A stretch of DNA of 64,000 nt from Klebsiella ornithinolytica NBRC 105727 = ATCC 31898 (GCF_001598295.1 NZ_BCYR01000003.1:430151-494150), one strand, 5' to 3'; positions 52,112 to 60,304 are shown, numbered from the stretch's first letter. Numbers and translations are program-made. Notes: generated by a model not told the origin, from the letters alone.

Positions 52112-52363
52112 CTACTGACGCTTAGAGTCAGCCTGCCTGATGTCAGCCTTATCCCGGTTGCACTGGCCCAGCGCCGACAGCAGGCTGACATTCAAATCCA
52201 GGCTTTGGCCCCACGTCATTTTGTCCGGGATATCGGGATATGGCGTTTCAGCTGTCAGGCTGGCCGGTAGTGGCACTACTGGCACCTTGACGTAAACGGT
52301 CTTTGTATTGCTGCAGCCGCTTAACTGCGCTAGCAGGAATATCACGGGGAGCGCAATCATCAT
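52112..52363 (-). CDS. Rz1: Rz1 outer-membrane spanin lipoprotein
   Basis: 83 residues from ATG 52363. Lipobox LSGC puts the lipidated Cys at residue 17. Proline-containing mature part (VPVVPLPASLTAETPYP). The first 116 bases are nested in another frame of Rz, as in many phages. With Rz it fuses inner and outer membranes at the end of lysis. Confidence 0.88.
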   Translation of the reverse strand: MMIALPVIFLLAQLSGCSNTKTVYVKVPVVPLPASLTAETPYPDIPDKMTWGQSLDLNVSLLSALGQCNRDKADIRQADSKRQ

Positions 52364-52637
52364 TCGCAACAGCAACCCGGATATCAGCCGAGGCTCCCGA
52401 TGCGTCCAGTGCGATCTGCTCTTTAGCATGCTGGTTAGCCTCGACGATGGAGTTGAAGATGGTCATGGTGGTCAAGACGTTGGAGGTGATGGCCTGAGCG
52501 GTATTTACCTGCTGCTCAGCAGTTTCAGCTCTGGATTCCTGCTGGCTGGCGGCGTTGTGGTAATGCATAACCAGCCAGCCAAGGCAGACGACCAGACAGA
52601 TAACCACAGCGCTGATAATGGCGGTTAAGCGGCTCAT
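52248..52637 (-). CDS. Rz: Rz inner-membrane spanin
   Basis: 129 residues from ATG 52637, which overlaps the endolysin stop (ATGA). One N-terminal transmembrane helix (about 4-22) and a long coiled coil (ESRAETAEQQVNTAQAITSN). Partner of the nested Rz1. Confidence 0.85.
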   Translation of the reverse strand: MSRLTAIISAVVICLVVCLGWLVMHYHNAASQQESRAETAEQQVNTAQAITSNVLTTMTIFNSIVEANQHAKEQIALDASGASADIRVAVANDDCAPRDIPASAVKRLQQYKDRLRQGASSATTGQPDS

Positions 52638-53173
52638 TGGTCCAACCCCCAGCACGTCAATGCGCTTTCCTGGTCACGCCGCTCAACCTGACCGTAACAG
52701 CCATTCTTTTGACCTTTGGTCAGCCGGCAATCGCGTCCACCGTCTTTAATCCACCAACGGATCGCTTCACACGCGCCTTTGCGGTCACCGGCATTGATTC
52801 GTTTGTAGAACGTAGAGGGGAAGCATTTACCAGGTCCGATGTTGTACGGACAGAATGACGCGATACCGACTTTTTGCGGTGCCGTTAGAGGAACCTTGAT
52901 ATTCCGGTCTACCCAAGCCAGCGCCTTGTCGCGCTCGATGGCGTTTACCTGGTCACATTTGGCCTGCGTTAACTTCATGCCCTGCGTTACAGGCTTGCCA
53001 TCAACCTGGGTTGCTCCCCGGCATATCGTCCAGACGCCAGAACCATCACGGTAAGCCGTCAGGCTGTTACCCTCTTTCTCATTCAGGAACTGATCCATAA
53101 GAACGGGAGCTGATGCGCCGGCGGCGATAAGCGCCAGCATGGCCGCGCTGAGTTTTGTTTTCAGGTTAGCCAT
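52634..53173 (-). CDS. SAR endolysin, GH24 lysozyme (R21-like)
   Basis: 179 residues. The weakly hydrophobic N-terminal helix (residues 7-26, rich in Ala and Gly) is a signal-anchor-release segment. The catalytic set E34-(8)-D43-(5)-T49 is exact for T4-type lysozymes. It is exported in inactive, tethered form and released when the membrane is depolarised. Pairing with a pinholin-type gene fits. Confidence 0.9.
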   Translation of the reverse strand: MANLKTKLSAAMLALIAAGASAPVLMDQFLNEKEGNSLTAYRDGSGVWTICRGATQVDGKPVTQGMKLTQAKCDQVNAIERDKALAWVDRNIKVPLTAPQKVGIASFCPYNIGPGKCFPSTFYKRINAGDRKGACEAIRWWIKDGGRDCRLTKGQKNGCYGQVERRDQESALTCWGLDQ

Positions 53174-53175
53174 CG

Positions 53176-53424
53176 CTATTCATCCTGCGGTGGCGGGCCA
53201 CCATAACCACGATCAAGGGACTGCTGATACATTTTCGTCCAGCGGCGCTTAAAGTAGAGATTGGTCAGGTAAGTCGCTACACCAATTATCACGCCACTGG
53301 CCAAGGCAATAAAATTCCAGTCAAGACCATGAAACCAGTCATAGGTCCTTGCCAGCCCTGTGCATATCAGTCCACCTGACGTACAGTACGAGGCCGCAGA
53401 AAAGATTTTGTCAGGCATTTTCAT
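53176..53424 (-). CDS. Class II holin (S21/pinholin-like) with dual start
   Basis: 82 residues from ATG 53424. Begins MKMPDKIF, so Met1 and Met3 can both start translation, like the holin/antiholin pair of phage 21 (MKSMDKI). Two transmembrane segments, with TYLTNLYFKRRW at the end of the second, as in S21. Triggers depolarisation that frees the SAR endolysin. A GTG start at 53433 is less likely. Confidence 0.85.
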   Translation of the reverse strand: MKMPDKIFSAASYCTSGGLICTGLARTYDWFHGLDWNFIALASGVIIGVATYLTNLYFKRRWTKMYQQSLDRGYGGPPPQDE

Positions 53425-53637
53425 AGTCTCCACCTCGCGTTGTTAGCGGGTGCTGTGCGTGAAAGAAGTGGGCGAGCTCTGCGCAAGCGCCCGACGGGTG
53501 GGTTATGAGCCGTCGCCGGTGAGCCCTGTATAGGGAATGGCCACCAGATGGATTTACGACAACACACAGAGTGAGTGACGTTCTGGCGGCACAAATAGAA
53601 AAGGCCGAACAAATGCGCGGCCTTTATATGTCTGAGC

Positions 53638-53665
53638 AAAAAAAAGCCCACTCGTCGAAGTGGGC
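53638..53665 (-). terminator. Late leader terminator (tR'-like)
   Basis: Minus strand GCCCACT pairs with AGTGGGC around TCGACG and is followed by eight Ts. It stands between the putative late promoter at 53922-53950 and the holin, where a Q-type antiterminator must act. The gap 53425-53996 (572 bases) holds this terminator, the leader RNA and the promoter, and no gene I can support. Confidence 0.8.
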
Positions 53666-53796
53666 AAAATGGTAGTTTGTTCAGTGGAGGTTACACCGCC
53701 AGCTCTGCCACAACGTCTTATGCACGTTATTTCAGGATTTAGCGAAACGGTGCAACCACACAAAAAGTATAGTACGTAAAACAAGAAAAACATGGA

Positions 53797-53917
53797 GTGT
53801 GGTGCCGGGTGCCTCCCGGTAAGCCTTTGGTCAGCCACCATGACTTGCGGTCCGAGTGAATCATGAAGATTCCATTGAAGCTGTTTCCGCCCCTCCGCAT
53901 AGGGGGATTCACCACAC
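53797..53917 (-). ncRNA. Structured late leader RNA, lambda 6S-like
   Basis: The predicted transcript starts near 53917-53915. Its 5' end GTGTGGTG (53917-53910) pairs perfectly with CACCACAC (53804-53797). Enclosed are hairpins CCCCT/AGGGG (890-905), CATGA/TCATG (839-865) and CCGGG/CCCGG (805-819), numbers being the last three digits of 53xxx. The RNA would run on to the terminator at 53638, about 275 bases in all. It is analogous to lambda 6S RNA from pR'; a further regulatory role is unproven. Confidence 0.5.
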
Positions 53918-53921
53918 CAGG

Positions 53922-53950
53922 AATTTAACATCTGATGAAACTCGTTTCAA
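53922..53950 (-). promoter_or_regulatory. Putative late promoter pR'
   Basis: Minus strand TTGAAA (53950-53945), 17-base spacer, TAAATT (53927-53922). It is downstream of the Q-type gene and upstream of the leader terminator and lysis genes, the expected place for pR'. Confidence 0.6.
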
Positions 53951-53996
53951 TGCTCTACGACGATGTGACAGGGGTACTGATGCAATGCAAATAGGC

Positions 53997-54194
53997 CTAC
54001 TCTCGGAGCAAGGATAACAACTTTTCCGTACTCTCTTCTGTAAGTTCGAAGTGGATCAATTCTTCGCCATTCTTGAGAATGTAGAGTTCTTTACTCCCCT
54101 TATCATCAGTAGTGATATCAAGGGCATAAATATCAGGCTTGCATAGCGTAATGCCGCCTGTCGTAACTAGCGTCTTATTAACGAGGTGACTCAG
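53997..54194 (-). CDS. Small acidic protein whose start codon is now CTG
   Basis: 65 residues if read from CTG 54194: SHLVNKTLVTTGGITLCKPD..., ELYILKNGEELIHFEL.... A GGAGAG ribosome site lies 7 bases before the CTG, and no ATG/GTG/TTG is available at the right place. A single change at 54194 would restore ATG here and on the opposite strand. Function unknown. May be translated weakly or be newly silenced. Confidence 0.5.
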   Translation of the reverse strand: MSHLVNKTLVTTGGITLCKPDIYALDITTDDKGSKELYILKNGEELIHFELTEESTEKLLSLLRE

Positions 54195-54468
54195 GGGAAT
54201 ACTCTCCGAACTGGATTCTTTACTGGAAAAAATCCCACTGTGGAAAAGGTTAAAAACAGTGCCCGACGAAGTGGATCGTCTCAAACAGCAGGTCGCCGAG
54301 CTTGAGTCATACATCAAATCCAGCGGTGGGGAGAAATGCCCCAGATGCTCAAAGATGAGCTATAGCCTTGACCGAACTGTAGATGACCCCGATTTCATTG
54401 GGTTGGGAGTTCAGAGAGACTATTACAAATGCTCCAGCTGTGGGTATGAAACCTTTAAACAGCGCTGA
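54193..54468 (+). pseudogene. Zinc-ribbon protein gene with start codon lost (AGG)
   Basis: From 54193 the frame reads (AGG)GILSELDSLLEKIPLWKRL..., then a coiled coil and a zinc ribbon CPRC...CSSC near residues 58-86, 91 residues in all. GAGGTG lies 4 bases before the AGG, exactly where a ribosome site for ATG would be. Phage relatives as I recall them begin M-G-I-L/F. A GTG at 54259 could still start a shorter product. Followed by a strong terminator. Confidence 0.6.
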
Positions 54469-54484
54469 GATTGCAGAAATGACA

Positions 54485-54513
54485 AAGCCCAAGGGGGTTA
54501 ACCTTGGGCTTTT
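54485..54513 (+). terminator. Terminator after the zinc-ribbon gene
   Basis: AAGCCCAAGG and CCTTGGGCTT pair over 10 bp around GGGTTAA, followed by TT and then AATTTTTTC. Confidence 0.8.
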
Positions 54514-54563
54514 AATTTTTTCTTGCTGCTCAGTTCGCTTTAACGCCCCGAGCCTATCACAAT

Positions 54564-55142
54564 TCAAGCACTTTCCGCGCAACTATTCAAGTAAAATCTG
54601 TCGCTATTTGTGCCAAACGCGTCACACATTGGCGCGTAAAGCATCGATTCTGCCAAATTTAGCCAAACATCAACCCTGCTCTCGCAAGTCCTCAAGCACC
54701 ATTCTGGATGCTTTTCGTTTAGCTCTTTCGCCATCGACTTCTTACTCATGCGATAGACATACCGATCCTTGATTAGCTTATAGAGAGCTTTATTCCCGGA
54801 GCGCACAAGCTCGGCGCTAAGCACTGAGTCAATTTTCAATCCCTCCTCGTCGGTACAAAACGCCAGGCCGCTTTTATTTTTACCGCTGAGGATTTCCTTG
54901 AAGAAGGCTTCCAGTTCAGGTTTGGTAATGCCCGATTTCTTCATACGGCGCAGAGCGTCATTGATGGCAGTCTTCGTTATCTTCCCGGATGCCAGTAACT
55001 GGTTAAACATATTCCCGCCACTGCCGCCACCGATATACGACCAGCGGCCCCACATTTGCAGCCTACCCTGTATCCAGATACTTTCGAGAGTGCGGAGGCG
55101 AACCATTTCGCCTGATTTGCCAACTTCAGAGGGGTTAATCAT
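54564..55142 (-). CDS. DUF1133 family antitermination protein (Q-type)
   Basis: 192 residues from ATG 55142 (GGAG 7 bases upstream); the longer frame overlaps the upstream gene. GRLQMWGRWSYIGGG near residue 27 and the C-terminal helix-turn-helix-like region (SKKSMAKELNEKHPEW) fit DUF1133. It should let RNA polymerase read through the late leader terminator at 53638 to express lysis and head-tail genes. Confidence 0.82.
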   Translation of the reverse strand: MINPSEVGKSGEMVRLRTLESIWIQGRLQMWGRWSYIGGGSGGNMFNQLLASGKITKTAINDALRRMKKSGITKPELEAFFKEILSGKNKSGLAFCTDEEGLKIDSVLSAELVRSGNKALYKLIKDRYVYRMSKKSMAKELNEKHPEWCLRTCESRVDVWLNLAESMLYAPMCDAFGTNSDRFYLNSCAESA

Positions 55143-55155
55143 CTTGCGTCTCCAC

Positions 55156-56136
55156 TTACGCCAGTACGCCGATTGCCAGCGAACGATCCAAAAATCGAAA
55201 CAGCAGCTCCAGCTGTGAGCCGTATTTCTGTTCAAATGCCACGGTGTCAGCGTGCAACTCGTCGTGATGCGCTCTGCAAAGCGGCAAAACAAACAGGTCG
55301 TGCGCTTTAGTTCCCATCCCACCTTGTCCGTGGCCTATCAGGTGGTGGGGGTCGTCTGCCTGCTTGTTACAGCAGACACACAGCTGGGACTTAACCCAGC
55401 GCGTCCATTGCTCGTTTACCCAGCGGCGACGCTTTGGCCGCAGCATGAATGATTCAGGTGTTTCCGTATCAACGCGTAAAGCCAGAATCTTTTTCTGTAC
55501 TACCTCGGTAGCCGCGGGCCCCGGAGTAATATCACTCTCCTTCATCACCGACTGATGCGGAACGGCTGGTAAGCGAAGAGCTTTATGGGCTAAACCTTCC
55601 GGTATTACATGAGCCAGGTCGTTAATGACCAGCCACCAGCACAGCTCGGGTATTGTCAGTAAATGGTCTTCATTGAATCCCAGTTGTGCGCGTATTACTG
55701 ATATCAGCCAGGATACCAGGTTTCGGCGTGCAATACCTGCCAGTTCCTGAGTAAACTGATCCCTCACCAGGTTGTCGCAGCTCCAGCACAAGCGAATGCT
55801 ACCAGGCTCGTGTCGCAGCTCGGTAAAATTCTCGCTATGCCAAGTGCCGTGCGGATACTGGCATTCGAAAGAACGGGATAACTCAGCTTCAAGCGCCCCT
55901 AGTCCACCAGCGCGAATAATGACCTGCTGATTTTCAAATACCGGCAGCAGTAGCGGATCGTCGGCCAGGGACTGATGAGCGGGCGGAATGGCCCCGGTAG
56001 CATAGTGCGCGCAGTTCTCAGGTTCTGATTCAATCAATACTCTTCCGCGCCTGAAGAGCGGCAGAAGGTCAGCACCAGGGCGAAACAAGACAACCCCCAG
56101 GCGGGGCGCAATTTCAGGAGTCAATAAGGCTCTCAC
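55156..56136 (-). CDS. DUF968 protein with HNH-like zinc site
   Basis: 326 residues. The C-terminal part has CVCCNKQADDPHHLIGHGQG and later PLCRAHHDELH, a zinc/HNH-nuclease-like arrangement. DUF968 genes lie beside rusA and Q in lambda-type phages and are thought to act in recombination or replication. Overlaps the Rha-like gene by 4 bases. Confidence 0.82.
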   Translation of the reverse strand: MRALLTPEIAPRLGVVLFRPGADLLPLFRRGRVLIESEPENCAHYATGAIPPAHQSLADDPLLLPVFENQQVIIRAGGLGALEAELSRSFECQYPHGTWHSENFTELRHEPGSIRLCWSCDNLVRDQFTQELAGIARRNLVSWLISVIRAQLGFNEDHLLTIPELCWWLVINDLAHVIPEGLAHKALRLPAVPHQSVMKESDITPGPAATEVVQKKILALRVDTETPESFMLRPKRRRWVNEQWTRWVKSQLCVCCNKQADDPHHLIGHGQGGMGTKAHDLFVLPLCRAHHDELHADTVAFEQKYGSQLELLFRFLDRSLAIGVLA

Positions 56137-56819
56137 GCGGCATTACCCCCGGCTTTGTATTCTGTCCACAGGCCACCGATCCAGCGGATCCCTTTAGCGG
56201 TAAATCGAGCCTGGCTGAATGCATGGTTAGATGTTGCCGACGTGCCTGTTTTTACTTCGAACCTGCCAGCGTCAATATGCTGGGCCATTGGAGTTAACAC
56301 ACCTCCTAACCGGTACATTATTTCACGCTCAATCAGAAACAGGCGGAGCTCAGGCTCTTTTGCGCTCAGCAATTTTGCTACCTGGCGAAATGACATGGAC
56401 CCATTAGCCGTACAGTAGCGATCTACAAAGTCTACCTTGGGCGCCGCCACAGCCAGTTCATGCGAGAGACGCTGTTTTTCCTCTTCGAGCTCGGCTGCAA
56501 GCCTAAGAGCCGCAGAGAATGTTTGCGGGATCGCCGGGGAGATCCCCGCCTCCAGTTCCTGCCAGCGGTCAACCAGACGAGCAGTAAACTCCGGGGACAA
56601 CTGCGCAACAACCACATAACTATCCCTCTTTCCTACCAGGTAGACCGACACCGACTGGTTTAGGTGGTTTTTAACATCCGCCATTGGCGGAAGTTGAATA
56701 ATCCCGCGCTCCGCCAGGCGTTCAATCGACCGCTTCACATCATCATGTCGCGACTCAACCAGATCGGCGATATCTCGGCTGGACATCGTGACAACATTTT
56801 TCGGTGTTAACTGGTTCAT
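56133..56819 (-). CDS. Rha-type regulatory protein with C-terminal KilAC-like domain
   Basis: 228 residues. The N-terminal phage_pRha domain (MSSRDIADLVESRHDDVKRS) and the C-terminal ANT/KilAC pattern (MSFRQVAKLLSAKEPELRLF, ARFTAKGIRWI). Such antirepressor-like proteins modulate lytic development. A helical linker of about 30 residues joins them. Confidence 0.8.
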   Translation of the reverse strand: MNQLTPKNVVTMSSRDIADLVESRHDDVKRSIERLAERGIIQLPPMADVKNHLNQSVSVYLVGKRDSYVVVAQLSPEFTARLVDRWQELEAGISPAIPQTFSAALRLAAELEEEKQRLSHELAVAAPKVDFVDRYCTANGSMSFRQVAKLLSAKEPELRLFLIEREIMYRLGGVLTPMAQHIDAGRFEVKTGTSATSNHAFSQARFTAKGIRWIGGLWTEYKAGGNAA

Positions 56820-56833
56820 ACGCTCTCCACTTG

Positions 56834-57223
56834 TCAGGCAGCTGCAACTGCCGGGGCAACAAATCGCTTAATCGTAATCTCAACCTTCCCTTTCTTCGTC
56901 AACGGCCCCCACTCAACCAGCATGCGTTTTACCTGGCTGTCGTCCTCCCAGACGCCGGTTTGTGTCAGCGCGTCGAACAGCGCTTTGTTGTAGTTGTCGA
57001 TATCACGGCGGCGCTGATCCGGCGGGAACAGAACAATATGGACCTCTGCCAAATCGCTTGATGGTCGCGGTACGGCTCGTAGCTGCTCGATGATTGCTGC
57101 TCTGGCTGCTTTCTGAAACTTGCGTCCAGTCTCGCTAACCATATGCCGTCCCTTCAGCGGTCCTTTGCTGGGAGCGCGCCAGTAACTGTTTACGCTTGGT
57201 GGAAATGGTAATGTCAGTTTCAT
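56834..57223 (-). CDS. rusA: RusA-type Holliday junction resolvase
   Basis: 129 residues, starting MKLTLPFPPSVNSYWR. The catalytic acidic cluster is in RRRDIDNYNKALFDAL (around residue 70). Resolves branched DNA before packaging. 9 bases after the dam gene stop. Confidence 0.9.
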   Translation of the reverse strand: MKLTLPFPPSVNSYWRAPSKGPLKGRHMVSETGRKFQKAARAAIIEQLRAVPRPSSDLAEVHIVLFPPDQRRRDIDNYNKALFDALTQTGVWEDDSQVKRMLVEWGPLTKKGKVEITIKRFVAPAVAAA

Positions 57224-57232
57224 GAAGTCCCC

Positions 57233-58057
57233 TTAAAGGATCGCCACAACATCCCGAGCAACTTCCCGCGTGGTGCCATTGCAGGAGATCGAACGACGGG
57301 CTTTGATAAATTCCAGGTTAAAACCATGCTCCCGGTAGAGGTCGACGACCTTCGGGGATGATGAATTTGAAATGACTACTCGCGCGCCACGCTGATGGGC
57401 TTTAACGCAGCATTTTGCTAGAGCTTCTTGATCAGCCCAGGTAAAACCACCAGCAGCATACGCAGTGAGTCCTTTTGTTCCCGGCATCGGCTCATAGGGT
57501 GGGTCGCAGTAAACCACATCATCCTTTCCGGCCAGACCAATAGTCCGGCGAAAACTGGCTGTCATGAACACACAGTTATGTGCCATATCCGCGAAGGATT
57601 TCATTTCGTCCAGCGGAAAATATGGGGCCTTGTATTTTCCCCAGCCGACATTGAATTGATGATCCAGGTTGTAACGCATCAGGCCATTGAAACAATGGCG
57701 ATTGAGGTACAGGAACGCCGCAGCTCGTTCAGCAACATCCAGCGTCTGAGCGTTGAACTCCGCCCTGATGAGCTCGTAGCCGTCAGGATTAGCCATCTTT
57801 TCGAACATCCATCGGGCCTGGTACTCGACAGCGTCCGGTACGACGGCTAGCATCTGGTACAGGTTGATCAGATCAGGATTGACGTCTGCCAGAAGAAAAT
57901 CGGCGTGTTTGTCGCTGTTCAGAAATACAGAACCACCGCCAACAAACGGCTCAATCAGGCGCTTGCCCTCCGGGATAAACCTGAACAGGTCGGCCAACTG
58001 GGTATATTTCCCGCCAGCCCACTTAAGGAATGGACGTTGCCATGTTTTCGAGGTCAT
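57233..58057 (-). CDS. Phage DNA adenine methyltransferase (Dam, D12 class)
   Basis: 274 residues. FLKWAGGK at 10-17 and EPFVGGGSVF at 36-45 bind AdoMet; YCDPPYEP near residue 188 is the catalytic DPPY. Dam-type enzymes modify GATC, protecting phage DNA or affecting packaging and replication. Overlaps the 70-residue gene by 4 bases. Confidence 0.9.
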   Translation of the reverse strand: MTSKTWQRPFLKWAGGKYTQLADLFRFIPEGKRLIEPFVGGGSVFLNSDKHADFLLADVNPDLINLYQMLAVVPDAVEYQARWMFEKMANPDGYELIRAEFNAQTLDVAERAAAFLYLNRHCFNGLMRYNLDHQFNVGWGKYKAPYFPLDEMKSFADMAHNCVFMTASFRRTIGLAGKDDVVYCDPPYEPMPGTKGLTAYAAGGFTWADQEALAKCCVKAHQRGARVVISNSSSPKVVDLYREHGFNLEFIKARRSISCNGTTREVARDVVAIL

Positions 58058-58266
58058 AGCTCACCTCTCTGATGGCAACACGCTACAAGCAGCTTCAGGA
58101 ATCGATACCGCCTTTCAAAACTAAAGTAGTCTCGGGTGCAAACAGCGATTTGGCGACGAAAAAATACATCATCCTTCCACCAGGAACGCCAGTAGCGCAC
58201 CCTGCGCCAGCGAATGAATTCGTAGGCAACAACAACCAGCGGTTTTATTACGGGGATATTTTTCAT
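58054..58266 (-). CDS. Small basic Trp-rich protein between replication and dam genes
   Basis: 70 residues: VIKPLVVVAYEFIRWRRVRY, then WRSWWKDDVFF and a basic tail. Start and stop both overlap neighbours by 4 bases (ATGA), so it is clearly translated as part of the operon. Family not recognised. The Arg/Trp clusters suggest nucleic-acid or membrane contact. Confidence 0.65.
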   Translation of the reverse strand: MKNIPVIKPLVVVAYEFIRWRRVRYWRSWWKDDVFFRRQIAVCTRDYFSFERRYRFLKLLVACCHQRGEL

Positions 58267-59177
58267 GACCGGAACCCCGCAGGCACTGTGTAATCAACAT
58301 TCGCATAGCTCGATTTAAACGCCTCGTCCATGCGAACCCACTTACCATTGTTCCAGGCAGGACGCCCAGCGATACCCCATTTTTTCGCCTTATCGAAATA
58401 CTCAACGCAGTTCTCCGGCGCAAACAGCGTCTTCGGTCGCAGGTAGTCGCTCATTTTCGGGTCCTTGGCCCATTTCTCGCTGAGGTAGTCAACCACCAGC
58501 ATCAGGTCTTCAGGGCTGTAATCTTCAGCAAGGCGACCGTGTATGTATCCCAGGGTCATTTTGGTTCTTCCCCCCTTGCCATAGGTCGAGTTGGTGACGC
58601 GATTGAAATGGTCAAGAACGAGATGAGCCGGATCGATTTGGTCTGGTTGCACCGCAACCGGACAAGAGTCTTTACCTGTAATCTCTGTAGTACTCTCTGT
58701 TGTATTCTCTGTAGGATCATCAGGTCGTTTTGACCCGATGAGAGCGGTTCGTTTTGACCTGGTGGAGCGTTTCACATTGACCTCTTCCATCGTGTCATTT
58801 TGACCTGATGGAACAGCGCATTTTGACTCCTTCGATTTGGTCACTTTGACTTCATCTAAAAGCTCACTCTCATAGTTGATCGTGTAGTAGTTCGTCATGT
58901 CGCGCTGGGACTTGTTTAGTTGCTCAATTTTGAGCACACCCAGGCTCTTCAGGCGGGTGAACGTGCGCTTCAGCGTGGACTCTGACCAAAACGGGAATTG
59001 CTCCAGCCATTGCTCGGTAGTGTTATAAATCCAGCGCACACCGTCACGCTCCAGCCCGGAGGTTGTTTCCTTCAGCCAGTAATTAACCTGCTGTAACGCT
59101 ATGGCTTCATTGAGACCAATGCTGTACGCAAGCTCAGGGTTGATGACTATCGGCCTTGATGGCATTAACAGGCTCAT
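58263..59177 (-). CDS. Phage replication protein with conserved phage C-terminal domain
   Basis: 304 residues. The N-terminal winged-helix part (IGLNEAIALQQVNYWLKE, WSESTLKRTFTRLKSLG) and the Phg_2220_C domain (about 190-290: VLDHFNRVTN..., LRPKTLFAPENCVEYF). A Ser/Thr/Glu-rich linker lies at 125-170. Equivalent to lambda O-type initiators; the origin is probably within or near the gene. Confidence 0.85.
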   Translation of the reverse strand: MSLLMPSRPIVINPELAYSIGLNEAIALQQVNYWLKETTSGLERDGVRWIYNTTEQWLEQFPFWSESTLKRTFTRLKSLGVLKIEQLNKSQRDMTNYYTINYESELLDEVKVTKSKESKCAVPSGQNDTMEEVNVKRSTRSKRTALIGSKRPDDPTENTTESTTEITGKDSCPVAVQPDQIDPAHLVLDHFNRVTNSTYGKGGRTKMTLGYIHGRLAEDYSPEDLMLVVDYLSEKWAKDPKMSDYLRPKTLFAPENCVEYFDKAKKWGIAGRPAWNNGKWVRMDEAFKSSYANVDYTVPAGFRS

Positions 59178-59346
59178 ATGTCCCCTCTATTTCCCTGAAT
59201 TTTCTGCGAAACTGCTCAATGGGGCTAAAGCATTCATGCGGATATCCTTCACGCATGTAAACAACCCTACGGCTTTGTGGCTCCCAGCGGATAACATGGA
59301 CTCGCACGCCGTAGTGATCTTTGAACCATCGGTTGAGCTCTCGCAT
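59134..59346 (-). CDS. DUF4222 family small protein
   Basis: 70 residues beginning MRELNRWFKDHYGVRVHVI, with RREGYP-like REGYPHECFSP. Matches the DUF4222 frame known from lambda-type prophages; function unknown. Its end overlaps the replication gene start by 44 bases, and a larger overlap with the next gene is in another frame. GGGGGAGAAAA upstream supports the start. Confidence 0.75.
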   Translation of the reverse strand: MRELNRWFKDHYGVRVHVIRWEPQSRRVVYMREGYPHECFSPIEQFRRKFREIEGTYEPVNAIKADSHQP

Positions 59347-59522
59347 TTTTTCTCCCCCTGACCGTTAAAATCCCCTACCACCCATTGAGCAAACTGGTAG
59401 CAGACATGCTCAAACCCGCCTGGTACTCTTACCCCATACACGAACTGCACCGGCCCTGCTCCACCAGGAACCGGACGCGCTATGAGTTGCGACCTGCGGT
59501 ACTGTGTTGGTAAACTGTTCAT
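59187..59522 (-). CDS. Small phage protein with C-terminus running into DUF4222
   Basis: 111 residues as read. The first 50 (MNSLPTQYRRSQLIARPVPG, then VYGVRVPGGFEHVCYQFAQW) look like a genuine small phage protein. The last 55 residues overlap the DUF4222 gene in another frame and look unconstrained, so a lost stop codon is likely. Function unknown. Confidence 0.5.
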   Translation of the reverse strand: MNSLPTQYRRSQLIARPVPGGAGPVQFVYGVRVPGGFEHVCYQFAQWVVGDFNGQGEKKCESSTDGSKITTACESMLSAGSHKAVGLFTCVKDIRMNALAPLSSFAENSGK

Positions 59523-59583
59523 GCGTTAGGAATCTCCACTGATAACGACACGCCACGACGCCAGGGGCTGCAACCCGCTGGCG

Positions 59584-60039
59584 TCACTTCTTTTTGCGTG
59601 CAAACAACGTGATAATTGCCGCGATCTCTTCTTCACGCGCTGCGAGGTGGCGGCGGTGATGCACCATGATTTCTTCAGCTTCATGTCTTTCGATAACCCC
59701 GTCTTCAAGCGCCTGTTCGATAATCTGATCCACCTGCCCTCTGGCTGCTGAGGTACGCATTGCGCGACTAAACAAGTCCACGCGATCCAGCTCTTCCAGG
59801 TGCGGCACATCCACCAGCAGAGCACCGCGACGGCGGGCAAAATAGTCAGCCAGTAGCGACGTGTTGGAAATGTCTTCCATCGCTTCCAGCTCCGATACTT
59901 CAAAAAAACGACAGCCGTTCTTCTCATAGAGGTTGTTATTGAACTGGGTAAGTGACATTCCCAGCGCACCGGACATAGCTTCGCGTCCGCCGGGGTAGGC
60001 TTTGCACATCGCCTTTACGACTTCTTTCAAATTTGTCAT
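59584..60039 (-). CDS. YmfL/CII-like regulatory protein
   Basis: 151 residues. KAYPGGREAMSGALGMSLTQFNN near residue 13 forms a helix-turn-helix as in YmfL of prophage e14. Position just after cro suggests a CII-type activator. The C-terminus is helical and charged. The start is directly at the stop of the upstream gene. Confidence 0.72.
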   Translation of the reverse strand: MTNLKEVVKAMCKAYPGGREAMSGALGMSLTQFNNNLYEKNGCRFFEVSELEAMEDISNTSLLADYFARRRGALLVDVPHLEELDRVDLFSRAMRTSAARGQVDQIIEQALEDGVIERHEAEEIMVHHRRHLAAREEEIAAIITLFARKKK

Positions 60040-60270
60040 TTAAATCAGAGCCCCTTTTGTTTTGGTGCCTTTCTTTTTGCCGTACTTAAGAATTGTTCTG
60101 GCCTGGTCCAGGCAGTCATCAAAGATGTTTCTGCGCTTGGTTGTCGGCTTCGATGAGCGCCGGTAGTACGAAATAGCCTCTACCCCCCCCTGCTCAGCCT
60201 GTTCTGCTGAATAACCATCAGTCAGCAGCGCCTTAACAACATTGTTTTTAATGAATTGTTCCGGGTTCAT
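60040..60270 (-). CDS. Early phage protein of unknown function
   Basis: 76 residues from ATG 60270, chosen because AGGGGTAGGT is just upstream: MNPEQFIKNNVVKALLTDGY..., then a basic C-terminus (KYGKKKGTKTKG). The longer frame overlaps cro. Found in operon with cro and the YmfL-like gene. Not recognised. Confidence 0.6.
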   Translation of the reverse strand: MNPEQFIKNNVVKALLTDGYSAEQAEQGGVEAISYYRRSSKPTTKRRNIFDDCLDQARTILKYGKKKGTKTKGALI

Positions 60271-60304
60271 ACCTACCCCTTTGAAATTCGGTTTGTAGTT
60301 ATGG

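Noticed and set aside
53554..53931. 125-residue minus-strand frame between holin and Q-type gene
   Set aside because: Its ATG overlaps the -10 region of the late promoter and the sequence forms RNA hairpins and a terminator; composition is not protein-like.
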